DNA of 7,651 bases. Origin: Acidobacteriota bacterium (GTDB lineage Bacteria > Acidobacteriota > Terriglobia > 20CM-2-55-15). The translations under genes and the position numbers were made by a program. Location: contig QHXA01000043.1 of the NCBI GenBank assembly GCA_003222755.1, positions 6,942-14,592 on the forward strand, given 5' to 3'. Below the pieces are notes generated by a model that saw only the letters and a list, made by a program, of their open reading frames with translations, had not been told where the DNA came from and did not search any database. Shown here one piece after another: positions 1-5,260 of the stretch (position 1 is the stretch's first letter; every line of letters starts with the position of its first letter).

Positions 1-1162
1 TGGATTTACGCGAGACGATAAAGCCCCGCAACGCGGTGTTTAACTCTTCCAGCCCTTGTCCCGTTTTTGCGCTGACCGTTACGCGTTCCGTGCCATTCAG
101 CGCGGTCAGATCGATTGCCCGTGGAAGATCACTCTTATTAATAACAATCAAGTGAGCAATTCGTCCTCCCCTTTGCAATGCCTGCCGGTCATCGTCGTCG
201 AGAACACGAGAGTTATCCAATACGATCACCGCTAGATCCGCTTCCGCTAGCATTTCAAATGTCCGTGTTACACCAATGCTTTCGACCGGGTCCGTTGTGT
301 CGCGAATGCCCGCGGTATCCGCAAAACACAACGGTATACCATCCATACTGACCGTTTCTCTGACCACGTCCCGAGTCGTGCCTGGAGTATCTGTCACGAT
401 TGCACGATCCGCCGACACAAGGCGATTAAACAAACTGGATTTTCCGACGTTCGGCTTGCCGAGGATTGCCAACCGGAAACCGTTAGCCAGAATTTTTCCG
501 TAGCCAAAAGTCTCCTTCAATCCGAGAAGTTGAAGCCAGAGTGGCCGAATACGACTACTCATCGCGGCGTTCATAGGTACATCCACGTCATCTTCCGCAA
601 AATCGATGCCGGCCTCCAGATGTGCAATAACATCCACCAGTTGATTTTTGATTGGCCGAATATGCTTCGACATCGACCCGTCCATCTGCCGCAGCGCTGT
701 TTTCGCTTGTTGCTCCGTTTGCGCCTCAATGAATTCCCGCACCGCCTCGGCTTGAACCAAATCCATCTTTCCATGAGCTACCGCGCGCAAGGTGAACTCA
801 CCCGGTGTCGCAAGCCGGGCGCCCCCCTGTCGGGCGGTTTCTACGATTCGACGGAGCACAAACGGATTGCCGTGGGCACTGATCTCCAGCACGTCCTCAC
901 CCGTGTACGAGTGAGGCGACCGAAAAAACGTGATTACCACCTCGTCGATTTCCTCGCCCGCGGCCCCATTCCACGTGCCAACCCGCGCAATTCGATGTTG
1001 AAGGTCCGCGTTCGAGGAATGGGGCTTGAAAAATCGGCAGGCAAGGTCGCGGCATCGGTGACCTGACATTCGGATAATACCGATACCGCTATGGCCCAGG
1101 GGGGTCGCTATCGCAACAATCGTCTCATCATCTGAAACGATTTTGTGCAATCCTTCGCGCAC
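1..1162 (-). CDS. mnmE: tRNA uridine-5-carboxymethylaminomethyl(34) synthesis GTPase MnmE (3' end cut by window edge)
   Basis: MnmE (TrmE) is a cytoplasmic GTPase that works with MnmG to modify the wobble uridine U34 of certain tRNAs. The minus strand reads 387 codons before the window ends. Residues 1-128 form the N-terminal domain (IATPLGHSGIGIIRMSG at 18-34, then GEFTLRAVAHGK at 121-132), which in this family binds the folate cofactor. A helical part follows, with the G domain inserted from about 229: P-loop GKPNVGKS 235-242, GTTRD 261-265, DTAG 282-285, NKSD 342-345 and SAK 364-366. All G motifs are intact. Family members are about 450-460 residues, so roughly 70 are missing, including the C-terminal Cys-containing motif. 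The GTG start is the most upstream available, because an in-frame TGA lies five codons before it. It has GGGGG about 6 nt upstream and sits 2 nt after the yidC stop. A TTG four codons later is a weaker alternative. Confidence 0.96.
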   Translation of the reverse strand, partial: MREGLHKIVSDDETIVAIATPLGHSGIGIIRMSGHRCRDLACRFFKPHSSNADLQHRIARVGTWNGAAGEEIDEVVITFFRSPHSYTGEDVLEISAHGNPFVLRRIVETARQGGARLATPGEFTLRAVAHGKMDLVQAEAVREFIEAQTEQQAKTALRQMDGSMSKHIRPIKNQLVDVIAHLEAGIDFAEDDVDVPMNAAMSSRIRPLWLQLLGLKETFGYGKILANGFRLAILGKPNVGKSSLFNRLVSADRAIVTDTPGTTRDVVRETVSMDGIPLCFADTAGIRDTTDPVESIGVTRTFEMLAEADLAVIVLDNSRVLDDDDRQALQRGGRIAHLIVINKSDLPRAIDLTALNGTERVTVSAKTGQGLEELNTALRGFIVSRKS

Positions 1163-1164
1163 GT

Positions 1165-2799
1165 TTAGCCCCCATCAGGTTCGTTCTGTCTGGATCGTCC
1201 CTTCAGTTTCGCTTCCGCTTGAGGGGACCAGTATTTGTTGATCACAACCTGCCGCCCAATCCCAACGACGCTGCCCGTGAGCCAGTACAGCGACAGACCA
1301 CTGCTGTAGAAAAGAAAGAGGAATGTCATCATCACAGGCATGATCATCATCATCCTAGCTTGTGCGGGATCTACGGTGGCCGTAGGAGTCAACTTTTGCT
1401 GAATAATCATGGCTACGGCCATCAGAATAGGAATGACGTAGTAGGGGTCGTGCTGCGATAAGTCCTTTATCCAGAATATCCATGGCGCGCGCCGCAGTTC
1501 GATGGAGTAAGCCAACGCGCTATAAAACCCAAAGAGCAACGGCATTTGTAGTAGCAGGGGGAGACAGCCGCCCATTGGATTCACGCCGTGTTCTTTGTAA
1601 AGACCCATCATCTCCGCCTGAACCTGTGCACGTCGTGGATCGGTCGTTTTTAGCTTCTTATATTGGTCCTGCAGCCGCCGCATCTGAGGCTGGATCTTCT
1701 GCATCTTGACCATTGACGTTTGCTGCTTCAGGGCTAACGGAAAGAGCACGAGATTCAACGCTACAGTCAGCAAAATAATGGACCAGCCGAAGTTGCCAAT
1801 GTAGCTATGAAGCCACAGCAGGCAGACGACCAGCGGCTTCGCAATAAATCCGAAATAGCCATAGTCCAGGGCCGCACCCAACTGCGGGTCTGCTTTGCTC
1901 AACCAATCCTGTTGCTTCGGTCCGACATACACCCCGACCGGCTTTCCCCCTGATGTAGCAGCGGATACGAGCAACGTAGCGATTGGCTTTCCGTCGGATC
2001 CTGGATATTCCTGCTTGTTCACTTTGATCGCAACCGGGTCCTGGGGTGACAAGAACATTGCTAAAAAATATTGATCTTCGACGCCGCCGCGCGGACTCGT
2101 AAAGTTTTGGGGCTGGTCTTTTAGGCTTCGCAAGGCCACTCGCTTGAATGCCGCATCGACCTGATACACGGCATTCTTCTTAGCCGGATCCTGCGGAATC
2201 GACTGGTCACCAAAACTACCCTGCCAAAGCACACTGTGGGGAACCTCTTTGCCGTCCTTCGTTAGTGTGGTCTCCAGCGTGAATTGATAATTCTCGGCAT
2301 CAAATTGCACCACCTTCCGGACGTGGAGGCCGTTGGACCCAAACTGCAGTACCAATCTGTTGGTTTCGCGCTGCGCCGCAAACTGCGCATTTCGCATACT
2401 GTCGTCAACTGCTTTGTCACCGCTCTCCAGTGCCAGAGGCCATCCAACCTTGCTACCTGCCTCTTGATTGATCAACTCAAGAGAATGCCCTTCTCCGTCT
2501 GTGTATTGTTTGAGTCTGAAACTCTTCAAGACCCCGCCAACGTTTGAAATCGTCGCGGTATAAAGCGCTGTGTCGACGACGAATTCTTGAGGTTTCTCAG
2601 CTTCGACATCCTCCACCGGTAGTGAAGAAGGAGCTTCGCTCGTTCTCGAAGTCGCTTGAGGAGTGGTGGTCGAAACCGGCGGCGCAGGCGCTGGTGCGCT
2701 GGGCTCCGGCACAGCAGCGGGTGGCGGCGTGTACAGTGCGCGGAACGCGTATAGCACGGCAAATGATAAGACAAAGGCCAGAATGACTCGTTTTTCCAT
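1165..2799 (-). CDS. yidC: Membrane protein insertase YidC
   Basis: YidC inserts and folds inner-membrane proteins, alone or with SecYEG. The 544-residue length and layout are of the Gram-negative type. There is an N-terminal membrane anchor (about 5-24), a Pro/Ala/Ser/Thr-rich linker (about 25-60), a large periplasmic beta domain (about 70-300), and a C-terminal insertase core with membrane segments near 338-358, 411-431, 453-468 and 483-520. Diagnostic stretches are MQKIQPQMRRLQ in the charged cytoplasmic loop (366-377), NPMGGCLPLLLQMP (407-420) and DPYYVIPILM (451-460). The residue that aligns with the hydrophilic-groove arginine of E. coli (R366, context FIVRGIMYPL) appears to be Asn349 here (VALNLVLFPL). 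The ATG lies 16 nt after the yidD stop with only a weak GAGTG upstream, which suggests translational coupling. No jag/khpB gene separates it from mnmE. Family assignment is certain. Confidence 0.98.
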   Translation of the reverse strand: MEKRVILAFVLSFAVLYAFRALYTPPPAAVPEPSAPAPAPPVSTTTPQATSRTSEAPSSLPVEDVEAEKPQEFVVDTALYTATISNVGGVLKSFRLKQYTDGEGHSLELINQEAGSKVGWPLALESGDKAVDDSMRNAQFAAQRETNRLVLQFGSNGLHVRKVVQFDAENYQFTLETTLTKDGKEVPHSVLWQGSFGDQSIPQDPAKKNAVYQVDAAFKRVALRSLKDQPQNFTSPRGGVEDQYFLAMFLSPQDPVAIKVNKQEYPGSDGKPIATLLVSAATSGGKPVGVYVGPKQQDWLSKADPQLGAALDYGYFGFIAKPLVVCLLWLHSYIGNFGWSIILLTVALNLVLFPLALKQQTSMVKMQKIQPQMRRLQDQYKKLKTTDPRRAQVQAEMMGLYKEHGVNPMGGCLPLLLQMPLLFGFYSALAYSIELRRAPWIFWIKDLSQHDPYYVIPILMAVAMIIQQKLTPTATVDPAQARMMMIMPVMMTFLFLFYSSGLSLYWLTGSVVGIGRQVVINKYWSPQAEAKLKGRSRQNEPDGG

Positions 2800-2815
2800 C
2801 AGGAATGGGCACTCT

Positions 2816-3040
2816 CTATGTCAATGGATCGATGCCCCCACGATGTAGCGGGTGGCAACGGAGCACGCGCGTCGTCGCCCGCAGAAAACCGCCGAACAGA
2901 CCATATCGTTCGATAGCTTCGAAAGCGTATTCTGAGCATGTCGGCAAGAACCGACAGGAGGCGGGCAACCACGGTGAGACAATAAATTTGTAGGCGTAAA
3001 TAGCCTTTAATGCGCTCGACCTGATAGTAGCCACATTCAT
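2816..3040 (-). CDS. yidD: Membrane protein insertion efficiency factor YidD
   Basis: This is a 74-residue protein of the YidD family, a small membrane-associated factor found beside yidC and linked to efficient insertion of YidC clients. The family core is clear: YKFIVSPWLPASCRFLPTCSEYA at about 17-39, followed by a short amphipathic stretch and RCHPLHRGGIDPL near the end. The conserved cysteines (C29, C35, C62) are present, and the length is usual for the family. The ATG start overlaps the TGA stop of rnpA (ATGA, 3037-3040), so it is almost certainly translated by coupling. The stop is 16 nt before yidC. The biochemical role of the family remains incompletely defined, but the assignment itself is secure. 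Confidence 0.95.
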   Translation of the reverse strand: MNVATIRSSALKAIYAYKFIVSPWLPASCRFLPTCSEYAFEAIERYGLFGGFLRATTRVLRCHPLHRGGIDPLT

Positions 3041-3414
3041 TTTTCTGCTCCGAGAAGGGCAACCAGTTCGCCTCGCAAATCTTCGAAATCGCGGTCCGTT
3101 GCGGACCGTCGTGGATTCACCACGAAATCAAATCCCTTTGGTATTGCCGTCAGTGATGTTCGAAGAATTTCTCTGACCCATCTCTTCACTTTATTCCTGT
3201 CGTGCGCCTTACCGACCTTTCGCGACGTTGTGAGACCGAAACGGCTGCGGTCCAGTCCATTCCGAAGCGCAAATAGCACAAAGCAACGCGATGCCCGTTT
3301 GGTGCCGCCTTCATAGACCTTTTTAAAATCCGCTGAAGTCCGTAGTCGAAAAGCCTTGGGAAATACGTTTCTTCCGACATGCCCCACGATTGCGAAAGCA
3401 CTAGTAGTGCTCAA
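3037..3414 (-). CDS. rnpA: Ribonuclease P protein component
   Basis: RnpA is the protein cofactor of RNase P, which removes 5' leaders from tRNA precursors. The family signature RNKVKRWVRE (the RNR motif, residues 73-82) is present. It is preceded by FGLTTSRKVGKAHD and by an N-terminal FKKVYEGG (30-37) that belongs to the substrate-leader binding face. The full frame gives 125 residues from a TTG at 3414-3412, which overlaps the last 14 nt of rpmH. A GTG at 3387-3385 would give 116 residues beginning just before GHVGRNVFPK, which resembles common family N-termini. Neither start has a convincing Shine-Dalgarno, and no in-frame ATG is usable. The stop overlaps yidD by 4 nt. A small dyad covers the rpmH stop and may affect how much rnpA is made. 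Confidence 0.93.
   Translation of the reverse strand: MSTTSAFAIVGHVGRNVFPKAFRLRTSADFKKVYEGGTKRASRCFVLFALRNGLDRSRFGLTTSRKVGKAHDRNKVKRWVREILRTSLTAIPKGFDFVVNPRRSATDRDFEDLRGELVALLGAEK
3397..3411 (-). repeat. Dyad at the rpmH stop / rnpA start
   Basis: AGCACTAGTAGTGCT is a perfect 7+1+7 dyad covering the rpmH stop codon (3401-3403) and lying inside the overlap with the TTG start of rnpA. In the leftward mRNA it could fold as AGCAC / ACTAC loop / GTGCT, a 5-bp stem. The fold is seen in the sequence. A role in lowering rnpA translation relative to rpmH, or in RNA processing between them, is inference. Confidence 0.45.
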
Positions 3415-3547
3415 CCGATACGCGCTTGCGCCCTTTGTCTCTTCTGGACTTGAGCACGAGCTGTCCGCCGCGGGACTTCATCCGCGCCCGAAACCCATGG
3501 GTTTTGGCCCGACGACGGTTATTGGGCTGATAGGTCCTCTGTGGCAT
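3401..3547 (-). CDS. rpmH: 50S ribosomal protein L34
   Basis: This 48-residue, strongly basic protein is missed by length-filtered ORF calling but is unmistakable. It begins MPQRTYQPNNRRRAKTHGFR and continues with RMKSRGGQLVLKSRRDKGRKR, the full L34 pattern, and ends VSVEHY before a TAG at 3403-3401. L34 is an assembly component of the large ribosomal subunit. The ATG at 3547-3545 has an excellent Shine-Dalgarno (AAGGAG, 7 nt upstream). As usual for bacteria, it is the first gene of the leftward operon and lies directly beside dnaA, with rnpA downstream. Its last codons overlap rnpA if rnpA starts at the TTG. Confidence 0.97.
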   Translation of the reverse strand: MPQRTYQPNNRRRAKTHGFRARMKSRGGQLVLKSRRDKGRKRVSVEHY

Positions 3548-3554
3548 TCCTATG

Positions 3555-3560
3555 CTCCTT
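3555..3560 (-). promoter_or_regulatory. Strong ribosome binding site of rpmH
   Basis: AAGGAG on the minus strand, 7 nt before the rpmH ATG. It is the best Shine-Dalgarno in the window and fixes the rpmH start. It contrasts with the weak or absent sites before rnpA, yidC, dnaA, dnaN and gyrB. Confidence 0.85.
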
Positions 3561-3656
3561 CGAAAACTTTTAATTTAGCATACCGGGTTTGCAAAAAGCA
3601 GCGGCTTTCATCTTTCACGTCGTGCGTATGAACAAAAAATAGAGCCTAACCCGTGA

Positions 3657-3685
3657 TTGAAAACGCGGAGGGGAAGTGCTACGCT
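3657..3685 (+). promoter_or_regulatory. Candidate sigma70-type promoter of dnaA
   Basis: TTGAAA (3657-3662) and TACGCT (3680-3685) are separated by exactly 17 nt. TGC directly before the -10 makes it an extended -10. The -35 matches consensus at 5 of 6 positions. The -10 matches at only 3, but these include the key first T, second A and last T. Transcription would start near 3692, giving a leader of about 80 nt that contains the DnaA boxes. That fits the known habit of DnaA repressing its own gene. The signal is predicted by eye only. Confidence 0.5.
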
Positions 3686-3716
3686 TTCGCGGCCTCACAC
3701 CAGAACTGAACTAGGT

Positions 3717-3748
3717 TTTTCCACATTTGTGAAAATCTTTGTGGAAAT
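3717..3748. promoter_or_regulatory. DnaA-box cluster upstream of dnaA
   Basis: Three 9-mers resemble the TTWTNCACA consensus. TTTTCCACA on the plus strand (3717-3725) is a full match. ATTTTCACA (3728-3736) and ATTTCCACA (3740-3748) on the minus strand each differ at the first base. The first two face each other across 2 nt, and the last two are 12 nt apart start to start, close to one helical turn. They lie between the candidate promoter and the dnaA start, so they may serve both origin function and autoregulation. Confidence 0.75.
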
Positions 3749-3773
3749 CTCACCCCAACATTTACGGAAACGA

Positions 3774-5075
3774 ATGGATACTTGGCAAGCAGTCTTAAAC
3801 ATAGTTGAAAAAAAGATCAATCAGCAGAGCTACAACACGTGGTTCAAACCCACGCAACTAATCAAACACGACGACAAGGCTCTTTATGTTCGTGTGCCGA
3901 ATGCTTTCTTTCAGGATTGGCTAAACGATCACATCGATGTGGTCCTCGAAGCCGCGCAATTGGCCGGCATTGGCGACATCAATGTGATTTACATCACGGA
4001 GAAAGCTCCAGCGGAGTATGCCGCACCTTCGCAAGGACGGCTGGACTTCGAATCTATCGACAACACGCTCAATCCGAAATACACATTCGACAGTTTCGTC
4101 GTGGGTTCATCCAATCAATTTGCTCACGCCGCGGCTCTGGCTGTCGCCGAGAGACCGTCGAAAGCATACAACCCGTTGTTCCTTTATGGCGGTGTCGGTC
4201 TCGGCAAGACTCACTTGATGCATGCGATCGGCCATATGATCAAGCTCAACAACAAGCAGCTTCGGCTAACCTACATCTCCACGGAGAAATTCACGAACGA
4301 AGTGATTAACGCGATCCGCTACGACAAGATGCTCAGCTTCAAAGAACGGTACCGCAATAACGATGTGCTTCTTATAGATGATATTCAATTCATCGCGGGC
4401 AAGGAGCGCACCCAAGAAGAGTTCTTTCATACCTTTAACTCGCTATATGACACCCACAAACAGATAGTCATTTCGGCCGACTGTCCGCCGCGGGAGATAC
4501 CGACGATTGAAGAACGGCTTCACTCTCGGTTCGAATGGGGCTTGATTGCGGATATCCAAGCGCCCGATCTGGAAACGAAAGTAGCAATAATCAGAAAGAA
4601 GGCAGAACGCCAAAACATCACCATTCCCGACAATGTCGCCCTCTACATCGGTAGCAAGATCAGATCGAACATCCGAGAACTCGAAGGGGCCCTAGTTCGG
4701 TTAATCGCTTACTGCTCATTGAAAGGCTCGGAAATCACGCTGCCAATGGCCCAAGAAACTTTGCAGGACATTCTTGGGCCCGGCGAAAAGACCGTAACAA
4801 TTGAGATGATTCAAAAAACAATTGCCGATCACTTTAAGATGCGTCTTCAGGACTTGAAATCCAAGAACAACTCAAAGTCGGTAGCAGTGCCACGGCAGAT
4901 TTGTATGTATTTGTGCAAGAAGCTCACAGGGGCTTCGTTGCCGCAAATTGGAAGGGAGTTTGGCAATAAGCATCACACTACGGTCCTTCACTCGATAACC
5001 AAAATTGAGGAGTTACGGCAACGGGACCGTGACCTTAACAAACAGATCCAGGTCTTTTTGGATTCTTTTCAATAA
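3774..5075 (+). CDS. dnaA: Chromosomal replication initiator protein DnaA
   Basis: DnaA is the AAA+ initiator that binds DnaA boxes and melts the origin. The protein has 433 residues. Domain I (about 1-76, MDTWQAVLNIVEKK, SYNTWFKP) is followed by a short linker. The ATPase domain has Walker A GGVGLGKTH (139-147), Walker B LLIDDIQ (199-205), sensor I ISAD (233-236), the SRF arginine-finger region (251-253) and sensor II RSNIRELEGAL (297-307). Domain IV carries the DNA-binding signature, here FGNKHHTTVLHS (396-407). That signature is usually FGGRDHTTV, so the aspartate position is His400. The open frame extends 39 codons upstream to a TTG, but that stretch runs through the promoter and DnaA boxes and does not resemble DnaA. 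The ATG before DTWQ is therefore taken as the start. Only a weak GGAA precedes it. The gene diverges from rpmH and is followed by an origin-like gap and dnaN. Confidence 0.98.
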   Translation: MDTWQAVLNIVEKKINQQSYNTWFKPTQLIKHDDKALYVRVPNAFFQDWLNDHIDVVLEAAQLAGIGDINVIYITEKAPAEYAAPSQGRLDFESIDNTLNPKYTFDSFVVGSSNQFAHAAALAVAERPSKAYNPLFLYGGVGLGKTHLMHAIGHMIKLNNKQLRLTYISTEKFTNEVINAIRYDKMLSFKERYRNNDVLLIDDIQFIAGKERTQEEFFHTFNSLYDTHKQIVISADCPPREIPTIEERLHSRFEWGLIADIQAPDLETKVAIIRKKAERQNITIPDNVALYIGSKIRSNIRELEGALVRLIAYCSLKGSEITLPMAQETLQDILGPGEKTVTIEMIQKTIADHFKMRLQDLKSKNNSKSVAVPRQICMYLCKKLTGASLPQIGREFGNKHHTTVLHSITKIEELRQRDRDLNKQIQVFLDSFQ

Positions 5076-5100
5076 TGCCGTGGATTCCATGTGGACCTGT

Positions 5101-5132
5101 TGTGGAAAACGAGTGGGTACACTCCTTCCACA
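5101..5132. repeat. Imperfect inverted repeat built on two DnaA boxes
   Basis: The outer arms TGTGGAA (5101-5107) and TTCCACA (5126-5132) are exact complements. Inside them, GAGTG (5111-5115) and CACTC (5120-5124) pair around a GGTA loop, with AAC bulged on the left and one C on the right. The left arm lies within a perfect minus-strand DnaA box, and the right arm ends the weaker plus-strand copy CCTTCCACA. It could be a paired DnaA site or, as RNA, a hairpin 25 nt after the dnaA stop. There is no U-tract, so it is not a standard intrinsic terminator. Confidence 0.6.
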
Positions 5133-5157
5133 GGAGATCCAACGAAGCCGCGCGGGT

Positions 5158-5166
5158 TTATCCACA
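5158..5166 (+). promoter_or_regulatory. Perfect DnaA box TTATCCACA
   Basis: Identical to the strongest E. coli-type DnaA box. It is the box closest to the AT-rich stretch that leads into dnaN, which makes it the most likely anchor for origin opening. It is followed by AGGAGATC, a word almost repeated after the preceding box-like site. Confidence 0.8.
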
Positions 5167-5174
5167 AGGAGATC

Positions 5175-5258
5175 GTTTCGTAATTCAATAAAACGAATGG
5201 TGATCTAAGTTTTAGCGCAAATATTCACCTGACTATAAACTGGAGTTATTAATAACTA
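5175..5258. other. AT-rich stretch, candidate DNA unwinding element
   Basis: Roughly 70% A+T by hand count, against about half in the flanking genes. It begins 8 nt after the perfect DnaA box and ends at the dnaN start. Position and composition fit a duplex-unwinding element. It probably also contains the dnaN promoter (a -10-like TATAAA at 5234-5239, with no good -35). I could not recognise a clear run of DnaA-trio motifs. Confidence 0.5.
5244..5257. repeat. 14-bp perfect palindrome just before dnaN
   Basis: AGTTATTAATAACT is fully self-complementary and ends 3 nt before the dnaN ATG. The only Shine-Dalgarno-like word, TGGAG (5241-5245), overlaps its left edge and is 15 nt from the ATG, which is too far for normal use. 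As RNA the palindrome could form a weak 5-bp stem with a TTAA loop. Whether it is an operator, a translation element or simply AT-rich origin sequence is not decidable here. Confidence 0.5.
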
Positions 5259-5260
5259 GT

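Larger units (their letters stand above)
3548..3773. other. rpmH/dnaA divergent intergenic region, likely left part of oriC
   Basis: A 226-nt gap between the divergent rpmH and dnaA genes. It must hold the start of the leftward rpmH operon and the rightward dnaA promoter. I see a plausible dnaA promoter (3657-3685) and a cluster of three DnaA-box-like 9-mers (3717-3748). For rpmH only a weak -10-like TGCTAAATT (minus strand, about 3573-3581) is visible, with no convincing -35. The gene-strand switch here is typical of replication origins. Confidence 0.7.
5076..5260. other. dnaA/dnaN intergenic region, likely oriC core
   Basis: A 185-nt gap with DnaA boxes in its first half and an AT-rich second half running into dnaN. 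The boxes are TTTTCCACA (minus strand, 5101-5109), a weak CCTTCCACA (5124-5132) and TTATCCACA (plus strand, 5158-5166). Boxes next to an AT-rich stretch beside dnaA are the usual hallmark of oriC. Together with the cluster upstream of dnaA this suggests a bipartite origin. No experimental or genome-wide skew evidence can be seen from one window. Confidence 0.75.

Noticed and set aside
530..1066. 178-codon plus-strand open frame
   Set aside because: It lies wholly antisense to mnmE, whose minus-strand reading is unambiguous, and it resembles no known protein. It is a shadow of biased codon use.
3551..3582. TATGCT/AGCATA inverted repeat in the rpmH leader
   Set aside because: It has 6-bp arms with a 20-nt loop. 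It touches the end of the Shine-Dalgarno but is too weak to claim as a riboregulator.
3595..3608. Stem AAAGC/GCTTT upstream of rpmH, with a T-run on the minus strand
   Set aside because: The stem is only 5 bp, and no gene upstream on that strand needs a terminator. Likely chance.
3657..3773. 39-residue N-terminal extension of DnaA from a TTG
   Set aside because: It reads through the promoter candidate and three DnaA boxes, has no DnaA-like sequence and no ribosome site. The family N-terminus begins at the ATG before DTWQ.
3839..4309. 156-codon plus-strand frame inside dnaA
   Set aside because: It overlaps the DnaA coding frame over the domain I and ATPase motifs. Its Cys/Arg-rich composition is typical of a frame-shifted shadow.
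5090..5098. Additional minus-strand DnaA box TGTGGACCT
   Set aside because: Its complement AGGTCCACA departs from the consensus at three positions, and stronger boxes lie nearby.
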